A DNA stretch of 64,000 nt from Asterias rubens. Its lineage: Eukaryota; Echinodermata; Asteroidea; Forcipulatida; Asteriidae. The stretch is from assembly GCF_902459465.1 (NCBI RefSeq), contig NW_022985700.1, positions 1 to 64,000 on the forward strand. The letters are read 5' to 3'. This document shows positions 1 to 12,600 of this stretch, piece by piece. Under the pieces are notes generated by a model. It had not been told where the DNA came from, made no database searches, and saw nothing but the letters and a program-made list of their open reading frames with translations. Position 1 is the first letter of the stretch. Each line of letters opens with the position of its first letter. A program made the position numbers and the translations under genes.

Positions 1-130
1 TCAACTTCAGAGGGAGCCGTTTCTCACAATGTTTTATACCATCAACCTCTCCCCATTACTCTTCACCAAGAAAGGTTTTATGGTAATAATTATTTTATGG
101 TAATAATTATTTTGAGTAATTACCAACCTT
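1..130. repeat. Partial copy of the GGCACTGGACAC element (family A)
   Basis: Contains the inner segment CAGAGGGAGCCGTTTCTCAC and the ATTATTTTGAGTAATTACC end segment. Cut by the window edge and joined head to tail with the next copy. Confidence 0.75.
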
Positions 131-490
131 TAATGGCACTGGACACTATCGGTAATTAATCAAAGTAATAGTTACATAAAAACTTATTTGGTAGCAAACA
201 AGGGAGACCTGTTGATAGTATAAAACATAGTGAGAAACAGCTCCCTCTGAAATAACGTAGTACTAAGTAATTTCTCACTAAAATATTTGAGGTCTCAAAT
301 TCAAGCACCTGAAAGCACACAACTTGTGCGACAAGGGTGTACGTACATGTATCTTGTTCCATTATTCTGGCAACTTAGACGACCAATTGAGTTCAAATTC
401 TCACAGGTTTTTCATTTTATGCATATGTTGAGATACAATAATTGAGAAGAGTGGTCTATGACATTTACCAAAGGTGTCCAGTGTCTTTAA
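131..490. repeat. Family A element, copy 2
   Basis: Ends TAATGGCACTGGACAC and GTGTCCAGTGTCTTTAA are inverted. The core hairpin is ATTTGAG-GT-CTCAAAT (285-300). It lies just downstream of exon 26 of the VWD gene. Confidence 0.85.
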
Positions 491-633
491 ATGGGAAGCA
501 AATTACAATATTTCCAAATGTCTAACGACTAACACAAAGTTTACCGATGTTTCAAAAGATAATAAATATCCAAAAATTTAAAGAGGATCAGTTTCCCTGT
601 TAAACATCCGTAATAAACTAAAAATGTACAAAC

Positions 634-686
634 CTGACTCTGTGCAGTTTCTTCCTGTGCATTCTAAATGACCACCATTACACATA
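634..686 (-). CDS. Exon 26: E3 microexon, last coding exon in window
   Basis: A 53-nt exon, phase 2 to 1, encoding [18 protein letters not shown]. It is the third of the short E-module exons (47, 50 and 53 nt). The donor is GTTTGT, weaker than the others. The remaining gene lies beyond base 1. Confidence 0.75.
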
Positions 687-3600
687 CTGCAATATGGAAA
701 AGGATTTTAAAAAATTAAAGAAATTAACAAGTATTAGTGAGAGCTGGTGTCACAGGAAAATCCGTCCTACCGAGATTCCCATATGGGAACGTGGGCTGAA
801 GGAGGGTGATTCAAAAAGAGAACGCTATCAGAAGAAGTTTGTACACAGTTTGCCATCTGAGATGGGGGGGGGGGGTGGGACAGAATCTCCTTCCACACGG
901 TCTTCAATGTGACTGCAGATTAAACAATTTACTTAGAAGGATTTCGTTCAAAGAAGATTTTAAACTTGTTAATAATAATAATAACAATTTGGGAAACTTA
1001 TAATGCGCCATGTCTGTCACAGGTGACACTCCTGGCGCAGGAACCCTAACAAAGCTTACAACTAGGAACCCTAATGTAAAAACAACATAAACAGAAGGAG
1101 AAACAGCTGATTAGAAGAGATGGCTTTTGAGTTTGTTCTTGAAAGTGTTGAATGAAGTTTCCTTTCTCAGTTTGACGGGGAGTGAGCTCCATAGGGAAGG
1201 ACTGGACCGAGAGAAAGAACGGTTTCCCCAGGAGTGATGAGAGGGGGGGGGGGCTATGTTCACTCAGCCTGTCTGTCGCATACGCTTTTATTTTTGAGTC
1301 TATGCAACTTTACTGTAACATTTTCACCCCCATAGGACGATAGTTCTTGCTTGATAGTTATTAAAACAGTTGAACCGTATGCTAAAGGATCCTCATTCTG
1401 ACAATTTTGGTTATACCCTTACATCGCTGTGTGTTAGCACTGTAAAGGCTCTCTACTTTCCACCGAGTACAGTGAATGAACAAATAACAGGTATATCTCT
1501 ACCGGGCAATCTCGGTGGTCTAGTTGGGAAGACACTGCTCAAGAAAAGGTCAGTGGTTCGAATTCTACCCGAACTATAATTATCGTTCTTTCTTTATCCC
1601 GATGCAAGTTTAACATATAATAGTATTCTCATTCTTAGTCAATCATTAAGGCAACATGCCAACACTAACCACTGCATGCAGTCTTCAACAACAAGTGCGC
1701 CGTGTCTGATCTCCTCTTGCCCATTGTTGATGAAACACGGACAAAGCTTTCTCTCGATACACTCGTCCCGGAACAGAACTGTTCCTTCTGGGCAGTGGCA
1801 TCCCTCCACACACCTTTCTTCGCATCCGTAGTTCTGTTCAGCATGTGAAGGGTAACATTTGTCGGGGCAAATCTTCCCACATGCCTGGTATACCCTTCCG
1901 CTCTCGCATTGCAACGCTGAAAATGCATCAACAATAACAAATCTAAGATTAAGATCTTTGTTTTGAACTGCAAAGTGTTATATTCCAGTTACATGTTTTA
2001 CTAACATGTTGATTGTCTTTAAGACTTTGTACTCCTATTCTTATAATCCACTTTCTTATTTCTTTATTTGTTCATACAATACCCGCTTAGTTTTCGACTA
2101 GTGCCTTTTTTTGAGCATGTCAACAAGATTAAGGCGCTATAAGTTTTGGTATGGCTTTATTATTTGATAGGTGATATTTCTAGATAAAATGACGGTGATA
2201 ATCTTTTTTTAAGCTGATATCGTTGATGTAAAAAGTATTGCCACCTTTTCACTTACCCTGTCCCTGTCCTATTTAGTATCATTAGTGTTTTCTTGTAAAT
2301 GTTCATTTTGAATGATACTTGTAATATTTTTGTGGAAAAAAAATCCAAAAATAAATTGATGAAACAGAAGACGCTGAAAAAAGAATGAAAACTTACGACA
2401 GTATCCCTCTGCCCTCCACGCGATTGCAACGTTGTTTTCATTGCAAGCGGTTGCGTATGCTGTGACGGCAGTGCACATGCACTCACAGTCAGCCCCTCTG
2501 TCGCAGAAACAGGTGTCTGAGACACACGCTTGGAAGAAAGGTTCAGAGTCAACCTGGGAAAAAAAATCATCATCATTTAAACCTCAAAAACAAAAATCAA
2601 AAACAAAGTGTTAAACTACCCTTAGTTTATTAGTTTTTTTTTTTTACCCATACACCGATGTGTGTTAGCACTGTATACTCAGTACTTTCCCAAGTCCTGT
2701 GAAAAAATATCACAGGCATATTACTCGGGTGGTATTCGAACCAAAGCACGTAACCAATATCGAGAAGCAAAAATAAATTTTTGGCAAGTAATTGAGTTTA
2801 ATTGAAAACAATGTCTAACTGTGAGATAGGCGGCACTACTGCACTGATGTACATTATCTACCAAAATCCAACCCCCAATTCGAATTTGGTCCATTCTCCC
2901 CCAAAAACAATTCAGATGGTTACCATCTTGTATTCAACCCCAAAGTATTTGTACTGAAAAATAGGCTAAATTTCAAAGCGTTTGCGTATAAAAACTTACA
3001 AGGTTGTGACATGAAGCAAAGATGGACTTCTTGATTATGCTGCAAACAGACTCAGCCCAAGCTCTTCGATGAGGCTCCGATTTGCACGGCAAGGTCAGTT
3101 CTTTAGGATCTGGGCAGTTTTCTGAGGTTCTCCAACTTCTACCAAATAGTTGTGGCGAAGATTCCATTGCACCGGATCTTGTGTAGAAATCATCAGATGA
3201 GTCCCCGTTGAAGTTACCGCAAAGACCACACACTTGTCCTGCGTGCGATGGATCCAGGGTCACTAACACACTTGTGCCATAGTCCCATTTCAACAGGATT
3301 CCTGAAAGTGAAAAATGTCACTCAAAACCATCAGTATTTTGGCATTGTATTTTGTAATTTTTCATTTCAAACCTATTATTTACCAATTTGTTTCTATCAG
3401 CAAACATGTTTTCCTGACTTAAAGGCACTGGACACCTTTTCAAAAACCAGTTCTGTCACTTGGTGTATCCCAAAATAACAAACCTGTGAAAGTTTTAACT
3501 TAATTGGTCATCAAAAGTGTAAGATAATGGTGAAAGAAAAAGCACCCTTGTTGCGCAAATTTGCGTACTTCAGGCCTGAAGTCTTTTAATATTTGAGTGA

Positions 3601-6600
3601 GAAATTACCTCTTCCTCAAAAACTATGTTACTTCAGAGGGAGCCGTTTCTCACAATGTTTTATACTATCATTAGTTCTCCATTGCTTGTTACCAAGTAAG
3701 TTTTTATGCAAACAATTATTTTGAGTAATTAATAGCAATAGTGTCCAGTGCCTTTAAGACATTCATCGGAATAATTATTTTATAGGAATAATAATAGTTA
3801 GTTTTTACATAATGCTTTTCACGCCCAAAGGGCATTCCAAAGTGCTCACATTATAACCCCTGGTCATCTGGGCCTTAAATCATTAATTAAACCATCTCAG
3901 CTCACTGTGGAGTATACAGCCTTTTGCAACAAATATGCGGTACTTGGCTAAATCAATCACAAGAACCATCTCTGCCCTCACATTTACCCCTGGGTGGAGA
4001 GAAGCAATTATTGTTAGGTGTCCTGACCAGGATTCGAACCCACACTCTGCTGAACAGAAGCACCAGAGCTTGAGTTCGGTGCTCGACAACCTCTTATATG
4101 AATACAAGTGTTAACTATATTAACAAGTAACCGTTTTTAATTACTTACCTTCAGCTGTCTTGATGACAAGAAAGAGCCCAGCATCTTCCATCTTAAATCG
4201 GGCTTTTGTGGTTACTCTGGGATCCTTGGCTACAGTATACTCTGCTCCTCTAACCAGATGGATTGTGGTGTCATGAAGTGTGAACTTCACTGCCTTGGTG
4301 CAAGTTACCCCATTTCTACCACAAGGAACGTTTTCGATCGTGACTCGGAAGAACCCCTCAACGTTGGACCCACCGCAGAAATTTTCCACCAAGGTGTATT
4401 CGCAGTTGCCTGTACAGAATATGAAAAGGTTATTGCATTTCTTTCAAATTACTGAAAAATAACAATAATTGACAATGTGCGTAAAATCATGGTGGTACTC
4501 TCACACTCATCCTACACCATTCTCAAACTTTTGAAACATAAAAGGCATCAATTGCCACATTTGCATTGTCCAACTATGCTCTTATGATTTGGTCCTGATC
4601 AATTATCCTGTCATGAACCATTTTCTAAGGGATACTAACTATTTGCAGCAATGTCGTCATGAAAGAAGTGACCTAAACCAGGGGTCATATTTATGAAAGA
4701 AAGGTGCAATGTAGATTAACATATCAAAACATAAAAAATGCTAGAACTTAAACTACATTTTAATTCACTAAAGAAAAAGAAGAAGATTTGTCTTAGTACA
4801 ATTGCCTGTTAGGCCATGTAGTTACATTGTCTTGTATTGTAATGCATTGAGACTTTCCGGTGCACTTAAAAAAAAGAACTGCCTAAATGCATTATGACAT
4901 GACTATAAACAAGGAAGGAACACAGGGTGACAGGCATTTAATGACTTACCTTGAAATGAATACCATTTTGCGTCCAGTGTTTGGAAATGCGACTCTCCAT
5001 ATGACCGGCAAGTAGCTGTATACAAATTAAACATGTAAAAACAAATTTTATTACAAGGTTTGGGGTTTAACAAAGACAACCTGACAAGGGTAATATTTGA
5101 ACCAATGACCACTGCCAGAGTAACTTGCCGACGCTCTACCAAATGAGCTACCTAGCCCTGTGTTGGCCGTCTCCCTATTCTGTCAATATCTTTGTTATAC
5201 AGTTTCTTTATGGTACGGTATGGTATGGTGCTCGAAAGCGAGGACACCCAAGGCGAATCTGGATTGATGACATCAAGGACTGGACGGCGAAAAAGACTGG
5301 CAGAAAACCGAGAAGAGGGATGGAGCCAAATCGTCAAGGAAGAGTGTAGGGTCGTCCCCAACGGACGCAAGGCTATGGGACATGATGATGATTATACTTT
5401 AAACCTCAGTCACCAGGTTTTGTCAATGTAGTTTTTTCTTTATCAAAAAGTAAAAAGTAACTTTATGGTATTATTTGATGGTGGAGTATCATAGCTCTGA
5501 CAGCCCAAAACGATTGCAATAATATCTAAAATTTCAAAGTTTTATTTGAATACTTACATGGACATTGGTCTTCGTCACAGATCCATCGGTAATCAGTGTG
5601 ACACATGCTGAAATGGGAGAAAAACAATAAATGCAGACAACTTTTCAAGAACATTTTCAAATATTTGGTACAACTCTATATGAACCACTTCAAGTAGGAC
5701 AAAAATTGAGCTTCTTTTTGTCTAGAATGGTGTGTTATTTTAACCTTGCTTGTCAGATGTTCCACCATTAGTTGTATGGTCTGAAAAACAAAATCTTGTA
5801 TACGACTGATTACATAAAATAAAAAAACTGTATTCGAGTTTGTCTGTCTGTTCAAGCACCTTGAGTACAATGTACCTTTGTCAGTAAATACGTCAGGACT
5901 ATGTCACTATGAAGCATCCATTTCCAAAACACAAGTTTTTATCAAAATCCATGAAAAGCATTTTAGTTAAAAACTAACCACGTATGGCAATCCATTGCAG
6001 TGGTGTCGAAAGGCTTGTAGCTTTTATCATTGTACTCGCAAGTACAATCCGAGACATCTATGCACGATCCTTTGTGTAAGACTAGACCTTTCGGACATCC
6101 ACACCCAGGGGTACAGCCGCTTCGGATACTACATGCCTTGTTGGCACTTTGGCAGGTTCTCTCACATTGCAGACAGGGAATCCATTCCATACCATCGGCA
6201 CAAGTCTCATAAGCTACCACAAACAATATGAAGAAAACAATTTAAACAATGCATTGAAAATATTAATAACTGCCGTAATGTCGATAGCCAAATTGGATTA
6301 CTAATAAATGATGCTATTTCAATACTTGTATCTTTTGGTCAGGCTCTTTGGACCATGAGCAATGGAAGAATTTTAATCTTCTCAAACTATTATTATAACT
6401 ATTACTATTATTATTGTTATTTAACATTATACTGTCAGAAATTTGTTGCGTGTTTATATGTTTGTATAAACAACTATTTGATCTATCATTCTTTTTATAT
6501 AATACATGCAATATATTAACTGATTTTTAAACTGTACATTTCGGCTTTTAGCTGCTGTATTGCAGTGTTTTGATAACCTAAGAATATAATAAAAGGCTTC

Positions 6601-9600
6601 AGTGCACAACAACAGTCATTGATACACTTTTGGCTACAACTACACCAAATGTACAACAAATAAATATACGGTCTCTTTTCAGATCTTGCACTTGACAAAC
6701 TAAAACACTTTGTGATCATCATTGATATAGCGATGGTTAATTGATATAACATCGCGATAACTGTAACATCAGTGGTTTTCAAAATGTTGGTCATAAAATG
6801 GACACAAACAAAATTTGCACACATGATTGCTGTGTCAGAATTAACCGAAGAAATCAAAGACATTTTAGAGATAAAAACCAACCAAGGCTGTCTTAGATCG
6901 TAAAACAAATAAAAGTGATTAAACCCACCTTCATGGTCTAGTTGATTATATAGACAAGATTGATTCATGTTTTATTTTAGTATAAATGTTCAAAAAACAT
7001 TTTAATAACGCAAACTATCCTGGTGGAAATAAAAACATAAAAATTAACAGTCCTGTTTCATATAATCAGTATAATTTCCACTGGGTATTCTGTTTGAAAA
7101 TCTATACTTTAAATATTAAAATTCTTACTTGAACAGTCGAGCTCTGTGCAGGTGTGTGTCCCCGAAGAACAAAAACTATGTTAGAAAAACAAAAAACATA
7201 GAATCGTGTAATGTTTCAATCGCAAAGTGTAGGTTTGTCAAAGACTTAAATTTTTCAAATGTCTTTTCTTAAATGTCTTTTCGGTTTAAAGGCACTGGAC
7301 ACTGTTGGTAATTCAATATTATTAATTGTTAGCATAAAAACTTACTTGGTAATGAGCATTGTGCAGCTGTTGGCAGTGTAAAGCATTGTGAGAAACGGCT
7401 CCCTCTGAAGCAACACATGTTTTGAGAAAGAGGTAATTTCTCACTCAAATAAAATACTTCAGCTGAAGCCTTTTATTGTGCATCTGAAAGCACACAATGT
7501 GCACCAAGGTTTTTATTCTTTCGTTGTTCTCCTGCAACTTTGATGACCGAATGAGCTGAAATTTTTACAGGTTTGTTATTTTATGCACATGTTTGGATAC
7601 ACCAAGTGAGAAGACTGGTCTTTGACAGGTATTAAATGTGTCCAGTGCCTTTTAATAATGAAATGTAATGTTATTTTTACCAGTCATTGCATCCTTTCTT
7701 CCAAGACTGATGAGATTGGTACACGATACCGTCAACTATGCATGGGCAGTAATCAACTTTTACACACTGTCCTGATTCGTCATCTCGAACCTGTTGTATC
7801 AACAAAGAAATCTCATCAGTTTATAGCATCCATTAAAAATGTCCACATAATTTATTAACAATAATAATCATATTCATTTTTTTATTTTTTTACCCGTATA
7901 CACCGATGTATTTAGTACTGTATACTCAGTACTTTCCCGAGTCCTGTAAAAAAAATCACAGGCATTTTACTCGGGTGGGATAATAATCATAACAATAATT
8001 AAAAGCTGTAAAGTGCTTCTATGTTTAGTTAAATTGTTGCTTTCTCTTGTATACATTTGTTTATTTGTTTTGTAAAGCGCATTGAGAGTACTTGCAGTAC
8101 TGAATTGCGCTATATTAGCATTTCTTATTATTATTAATATTAAGACTAAATCTACTCCAAGGCGATGAAAATAAAATAAATCACAGAGAGAGTAACAAAA
8201 AAAGGTTACAAATTATGTAGCTTACAAACAAATAAAAGCACATTAAATATAACAGATTTACATAAACGCATTGGCAAAACGGCTACAAACGCTTTTTATA
8301 GACCAACTCGACCGATTCAAGGCAACGTGTTCCTTTAGTAGTCTTCCACTTACTTTATCTTCTGGACATTGGCAGCCTTCTACACACTCCTCGTGGCAAG
8401 GTTGTTGTGTCAAGAAATCTTTGCAATTCACGTGACAATTTGAACCACACATCTTGTAAACCTGGCCAACTGGACACTTTATGGCTGAAAATTAAAACAA
8501 CAATCATATGAATTATTTACTTTGATGTATTATTGTCTGTGTATAATGTTTTTAATAATTATGTAAAATTCTGTACAGCGTTTTGAGTTCTTTTATGTGA
8601 GACGCTATATTAAAAAATAAATTTATTATTATTATATTGTCATGTTTTTAGGGAATATCAATGGGAGAAATTCAAGATGGCTGCACCGTGATAAAGGTCT
8701 ATTAACCGTGATAAAGGTCTGCACCGTGATAAAGGTGATAAAGGTGCTGGTAACCTCTCACCTCTAGTATTTTTTTATCATGGTTTGCTCCTGGTGGTTT
8801 TGTTTAGTTTGAATTGTATACCCTTCTTGTGGTGTTTAGACTGCCTGTTCTATATTTAGTGTTGTTTTTACAATGTTGTATTTAAGTGGAAAGCGCCATG
8901 AGGCTACTCTTTTATTATTATTATTATTATTGATTGTGTAACCGAGGCATTTGCTTTAGAGTCAACTTGAATAACAGTTGTATCAGCCAATCAAATCTCT
9001 GAACGCTTCTTTTAACTCATGCAAGTGGTCAAAAGGAAAACAAAAGAAGTACTTACGACAGTTATGGAGGCCTCTCCACAAGAAGTCAAACCCAGCCACA
9101 GAACACTCCCGAGCATAGGTAGCAAAGGCTAGGCACTGGCATTCCTTGTCGCTAGGAGGGCAGCCACATACATCCTGCTCGCATTGCTCAACGTACTTAT
9201 CAACTGGGATCTCTTGGTTACAGCTAGCAAAAGGCTCTTCTCGGAGTTTACGGCAAATCTCCTCGGCCAGGGGTCGTTGCTGGGATTTCAGGTCGCAAGG
9301 TCGTAGGTTCTTCTCCTCTACGTCACCACAGTGAAGGCTGACTTTCCAGGAGTTACCGAACTTGTTGATGTTGGCTTTAGCGTTCACACCACTGGAAGTG
9401 GTGAAGTCGTCTATTTGTTTGTTGTTGTAATTGCCGCACAGCCCACTTACCTGAAACAAAAGAGTTGTTAAACACGTTCAGTCGCCATCATTAGTTTGAT
9501 TATCTTTTTTTTTTCTTCATTTGTTTATGGTTTGAAAACAAATAAATAGTATTAAAATATACAAAAACAACAATAAATAAATAAATATAAATAAATCAAG

Positions 9601-12600
9601 AACGAAAGGGTGAAAATAGAAAATAAATAAATAAATAAAAATAGCCCCAAAAAGTTTATAAATAACAAAATCCCACGAAAGAAAACAGGAAAATCGGAGA
9701 GAAGCAAATCAAAGATGTGTCGTTTTGCTTCTGGCACTGAGTAGTTAAAAAAAAAAGATGATTGAATCTGTTTTGGAAAAGAATAGACAATTTACTCAAC
9801 TTCTTTTATAAACAAAAGATACACAGTCCATTATATGTTACTTAATAATTCAATCAAAGTTGTTACCTTTCCTTGCAAGCTTGGATTCAGCGTGACATAG
9901 ATACGCTTGTCAAGTCCCAATTGAATGTCAATCCCAAGATCGGCTATTGTCATACGAGAGAATATCGAGGACACCTGACGAGCAATGAGGGTTGATCCAT
10001 CCTTCAGCTTCATCTCAAACGGTAACTTTTGAGACTGTGAAATATCACCTGTTGACACCTTTATTGATCCCTGTGCATTTAGTCTGTTCAAAGAAAAACA
10101 ATTGTAGGCTATTAATTTTGGTTTTTACCCATAAACTGATGTGTGTTAGCACTGTATACTCAGTTCTTTCCTGAGTCCTGTGAAAACATATCACAGGCAT
10201 GTTACTCGGGTGGGATTCGAACCCACGACCCTTGCAATTGTAGGCTAATCATTCAGTTTTTCCTGAAGCTTGCATAAAATTTTCTAGGGCAAACACTTAC
10301 TTAAAAGAGGTGGTTATTTAAAACATAGTTGTACTCGCAAGTTTACCATATGTTATAGTTTATTCTTATGTGACTTTTTTTTCTTTTTTTTGCAAAGGTT
10401 CGCTACAATGTGACATTTCTTTTCCCTTCCATAGTGCTACGTAATGATGACACACAAAGCAATTTACTTAACATTTTAACAAGGAACAAGGGTGTGCAGT
10501 GTTTTGGCCTATTTAAACTGTGATTTTCACTTGCATTTTTCTTAAACGAGCCACTTGTCAGCTCTGTCATTTTATTGTTTGTTATTTGGGTAAAAGTTCA
10601 CTTTTTAATCAACTACAAAAATGTAGATGGATTCTCATTTTGACTTTATTATAGCATTTTGTTTTATTTATTTTGAGGTGGTTTCTGCAACTTTGAATTA
10701 AAATATTATGATTATTATTAAAATGTGGGAGTTAAAAAAAAAGTTTTGTATATATAAACTCCAAAAAAATTATGTAACTGTTTATTCTGGTACTTCCAAA
10801 AGTCCTGATTTGAAATGGAAGCGGGCACATATAGTAAATATATAAATGGCAGGGGGGGGGGGTCCCCCATTACGTCACCTGAGTAGTAGGTTTGAAAATG
10901 AAGTAATGAAATAGTTGTTTTAAAGTCTGCTTACTCAAACATGTGGTCGGGTGTGACCACGCTCACGAGAATCAAACACGATTGCAGACTCGCTGAACAG
11001 TCATCGAATTGCGCCAGGATTCTAATCTCTCCCTGTGTATCATCTTCAGGAATCTGGACAAGAAGGTATTCACAAAAGCTGTTTGCTGGAAACAGGTAGT
11101 TGGAACCGTCAAATGTCTTGAAGTGGTGGCCGTCAGACACGCTGCAAGTTGGGTTGCACTCTTTGTCCACACACTCCCATATGCCGCCAACACAAGTGCT
11201 AAAACAAAGAAAACAATATCATCTACTTCACATTCTTCTAGTAAATACTTGGTTCTTATTTAGCGCAATATGCAGCCAATCAAAGTAGGAACACCGGGGC
11301 GAACACGTTAATACAATGAATATTGTTCAGCAAAAAGATATGATTTCACATTGTTATTGTCTAGAGTTTTATATGCAACATCGCATGGTTGTTTAAAGAC
11401 ACTGGACACTATTGGCAATTGTCGAAGACCAGTCTTCTCACTTGGTGTATCTCAACGAAGTTACGAGATAAACATGAAAGAAAAATACCCTCGTCACACG
11501 AAGTTGTGTGCTTTTAGATGGTTGATTTCGAGACCTCAAATTCTAAATCCGGAGTCTCGAAATCAAATTCGTGGAAAATTACTTCTTTCTCGAAAACTAT
11601 GGCACTTCAGACGGAGCCGTTTCTCACAATGTTTTATACCATCAACCTCTCCCCATTACTCGTCACCAAGTAAGGTTTTATGCTAATAATTATTTTGAGC
11701 AATTACCCAAAGTCCACTGTTGTTTTATCTTTGAAAATAGATCAACAAATCGCCATTATCCAATGTTTTATTTACAGTTGGACGCAAGTTATGGTAAAAT
11801 TGAGCTGCGGGGATCTAATTAACGTAACAGAATACGTAAGAAACCAAAATCTTGAAGATCACAGATTTACATAAACCTTACACGGTCTAATGATGATGAT
11901 AGTAGAAAAAATCTCTAGAAATATTTCTGTCTGAAATTCCATATATGATGAGAAATAAATAATCTAATTTGGCGTTTGGAGTTCATCGCTCAGTGAGCGT
12001 TTTATTCATTTTTGTTTTGGCAGCGATGCAATGCAAAAGTAATCGGTTTTTCACTATTTTCTCGTGACCCAGATGACAGATCGACTTCTACAGGTTTGTC
12101 AGTTCATATATATGGGGAACTATGAAGTGCTACACTGGTCAGCAACTTTTTTTACTGGCAAACCCAACTATGTAACGTTTCTTTAACTTCTTTACTTTAC
12201 ATGCAGTTTGAACGTAAACGATTGGAAAATTGTAAACTATAAAATGTTTGTTTATTTAAACAACAAACCGATAACAATACCAGGCATTTACTTTCGCAGA
12301 GCTTTGAAGAAATTTTCTGACTTTCTAAAAAAAACTGTTGTTTAAACCCATGATCTTTATCTTCAATCAAGATCCCCTGAACTTGAACAAAGGGGAGATA
12401 GGGTGAAAAAATACAAAATATATAAAATCAGGGAACATTGAAACTTTGCTTTTATAAAAATTTCCCATGATATTAACAAACAACAGGAAACATTCCTTCC
12501 AAATCGATTGATTGCAATATCCATTGTTTATTGTCATTGTTAATTGACAGATCTTACGCAATGTACATTCTGCTGATACATTTCATTTCGAGGCAGCAAA

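Noticed and set aside
5719-5790. AG/GT-bounded candidate exon between exons 19 and 20 of the VWD gene
   Set aside because: After exon 19 (phase 2, TG) it would create TGA immediately. Skipping it joins exon 19 to exon 20 in frame with the expected C-x-C.
6516-6968. 150-codon minus-strand ORF in a VWD-gene intron
   Set aside because: No domain, AT-rich composition, and exons 18 and 19 splice across it in frame; its left end is a LINE tail.
11351-11686. 111-codon plus-strand ORF
   Set aside because: Lies inside a family A element; similar frames recur in other copies.
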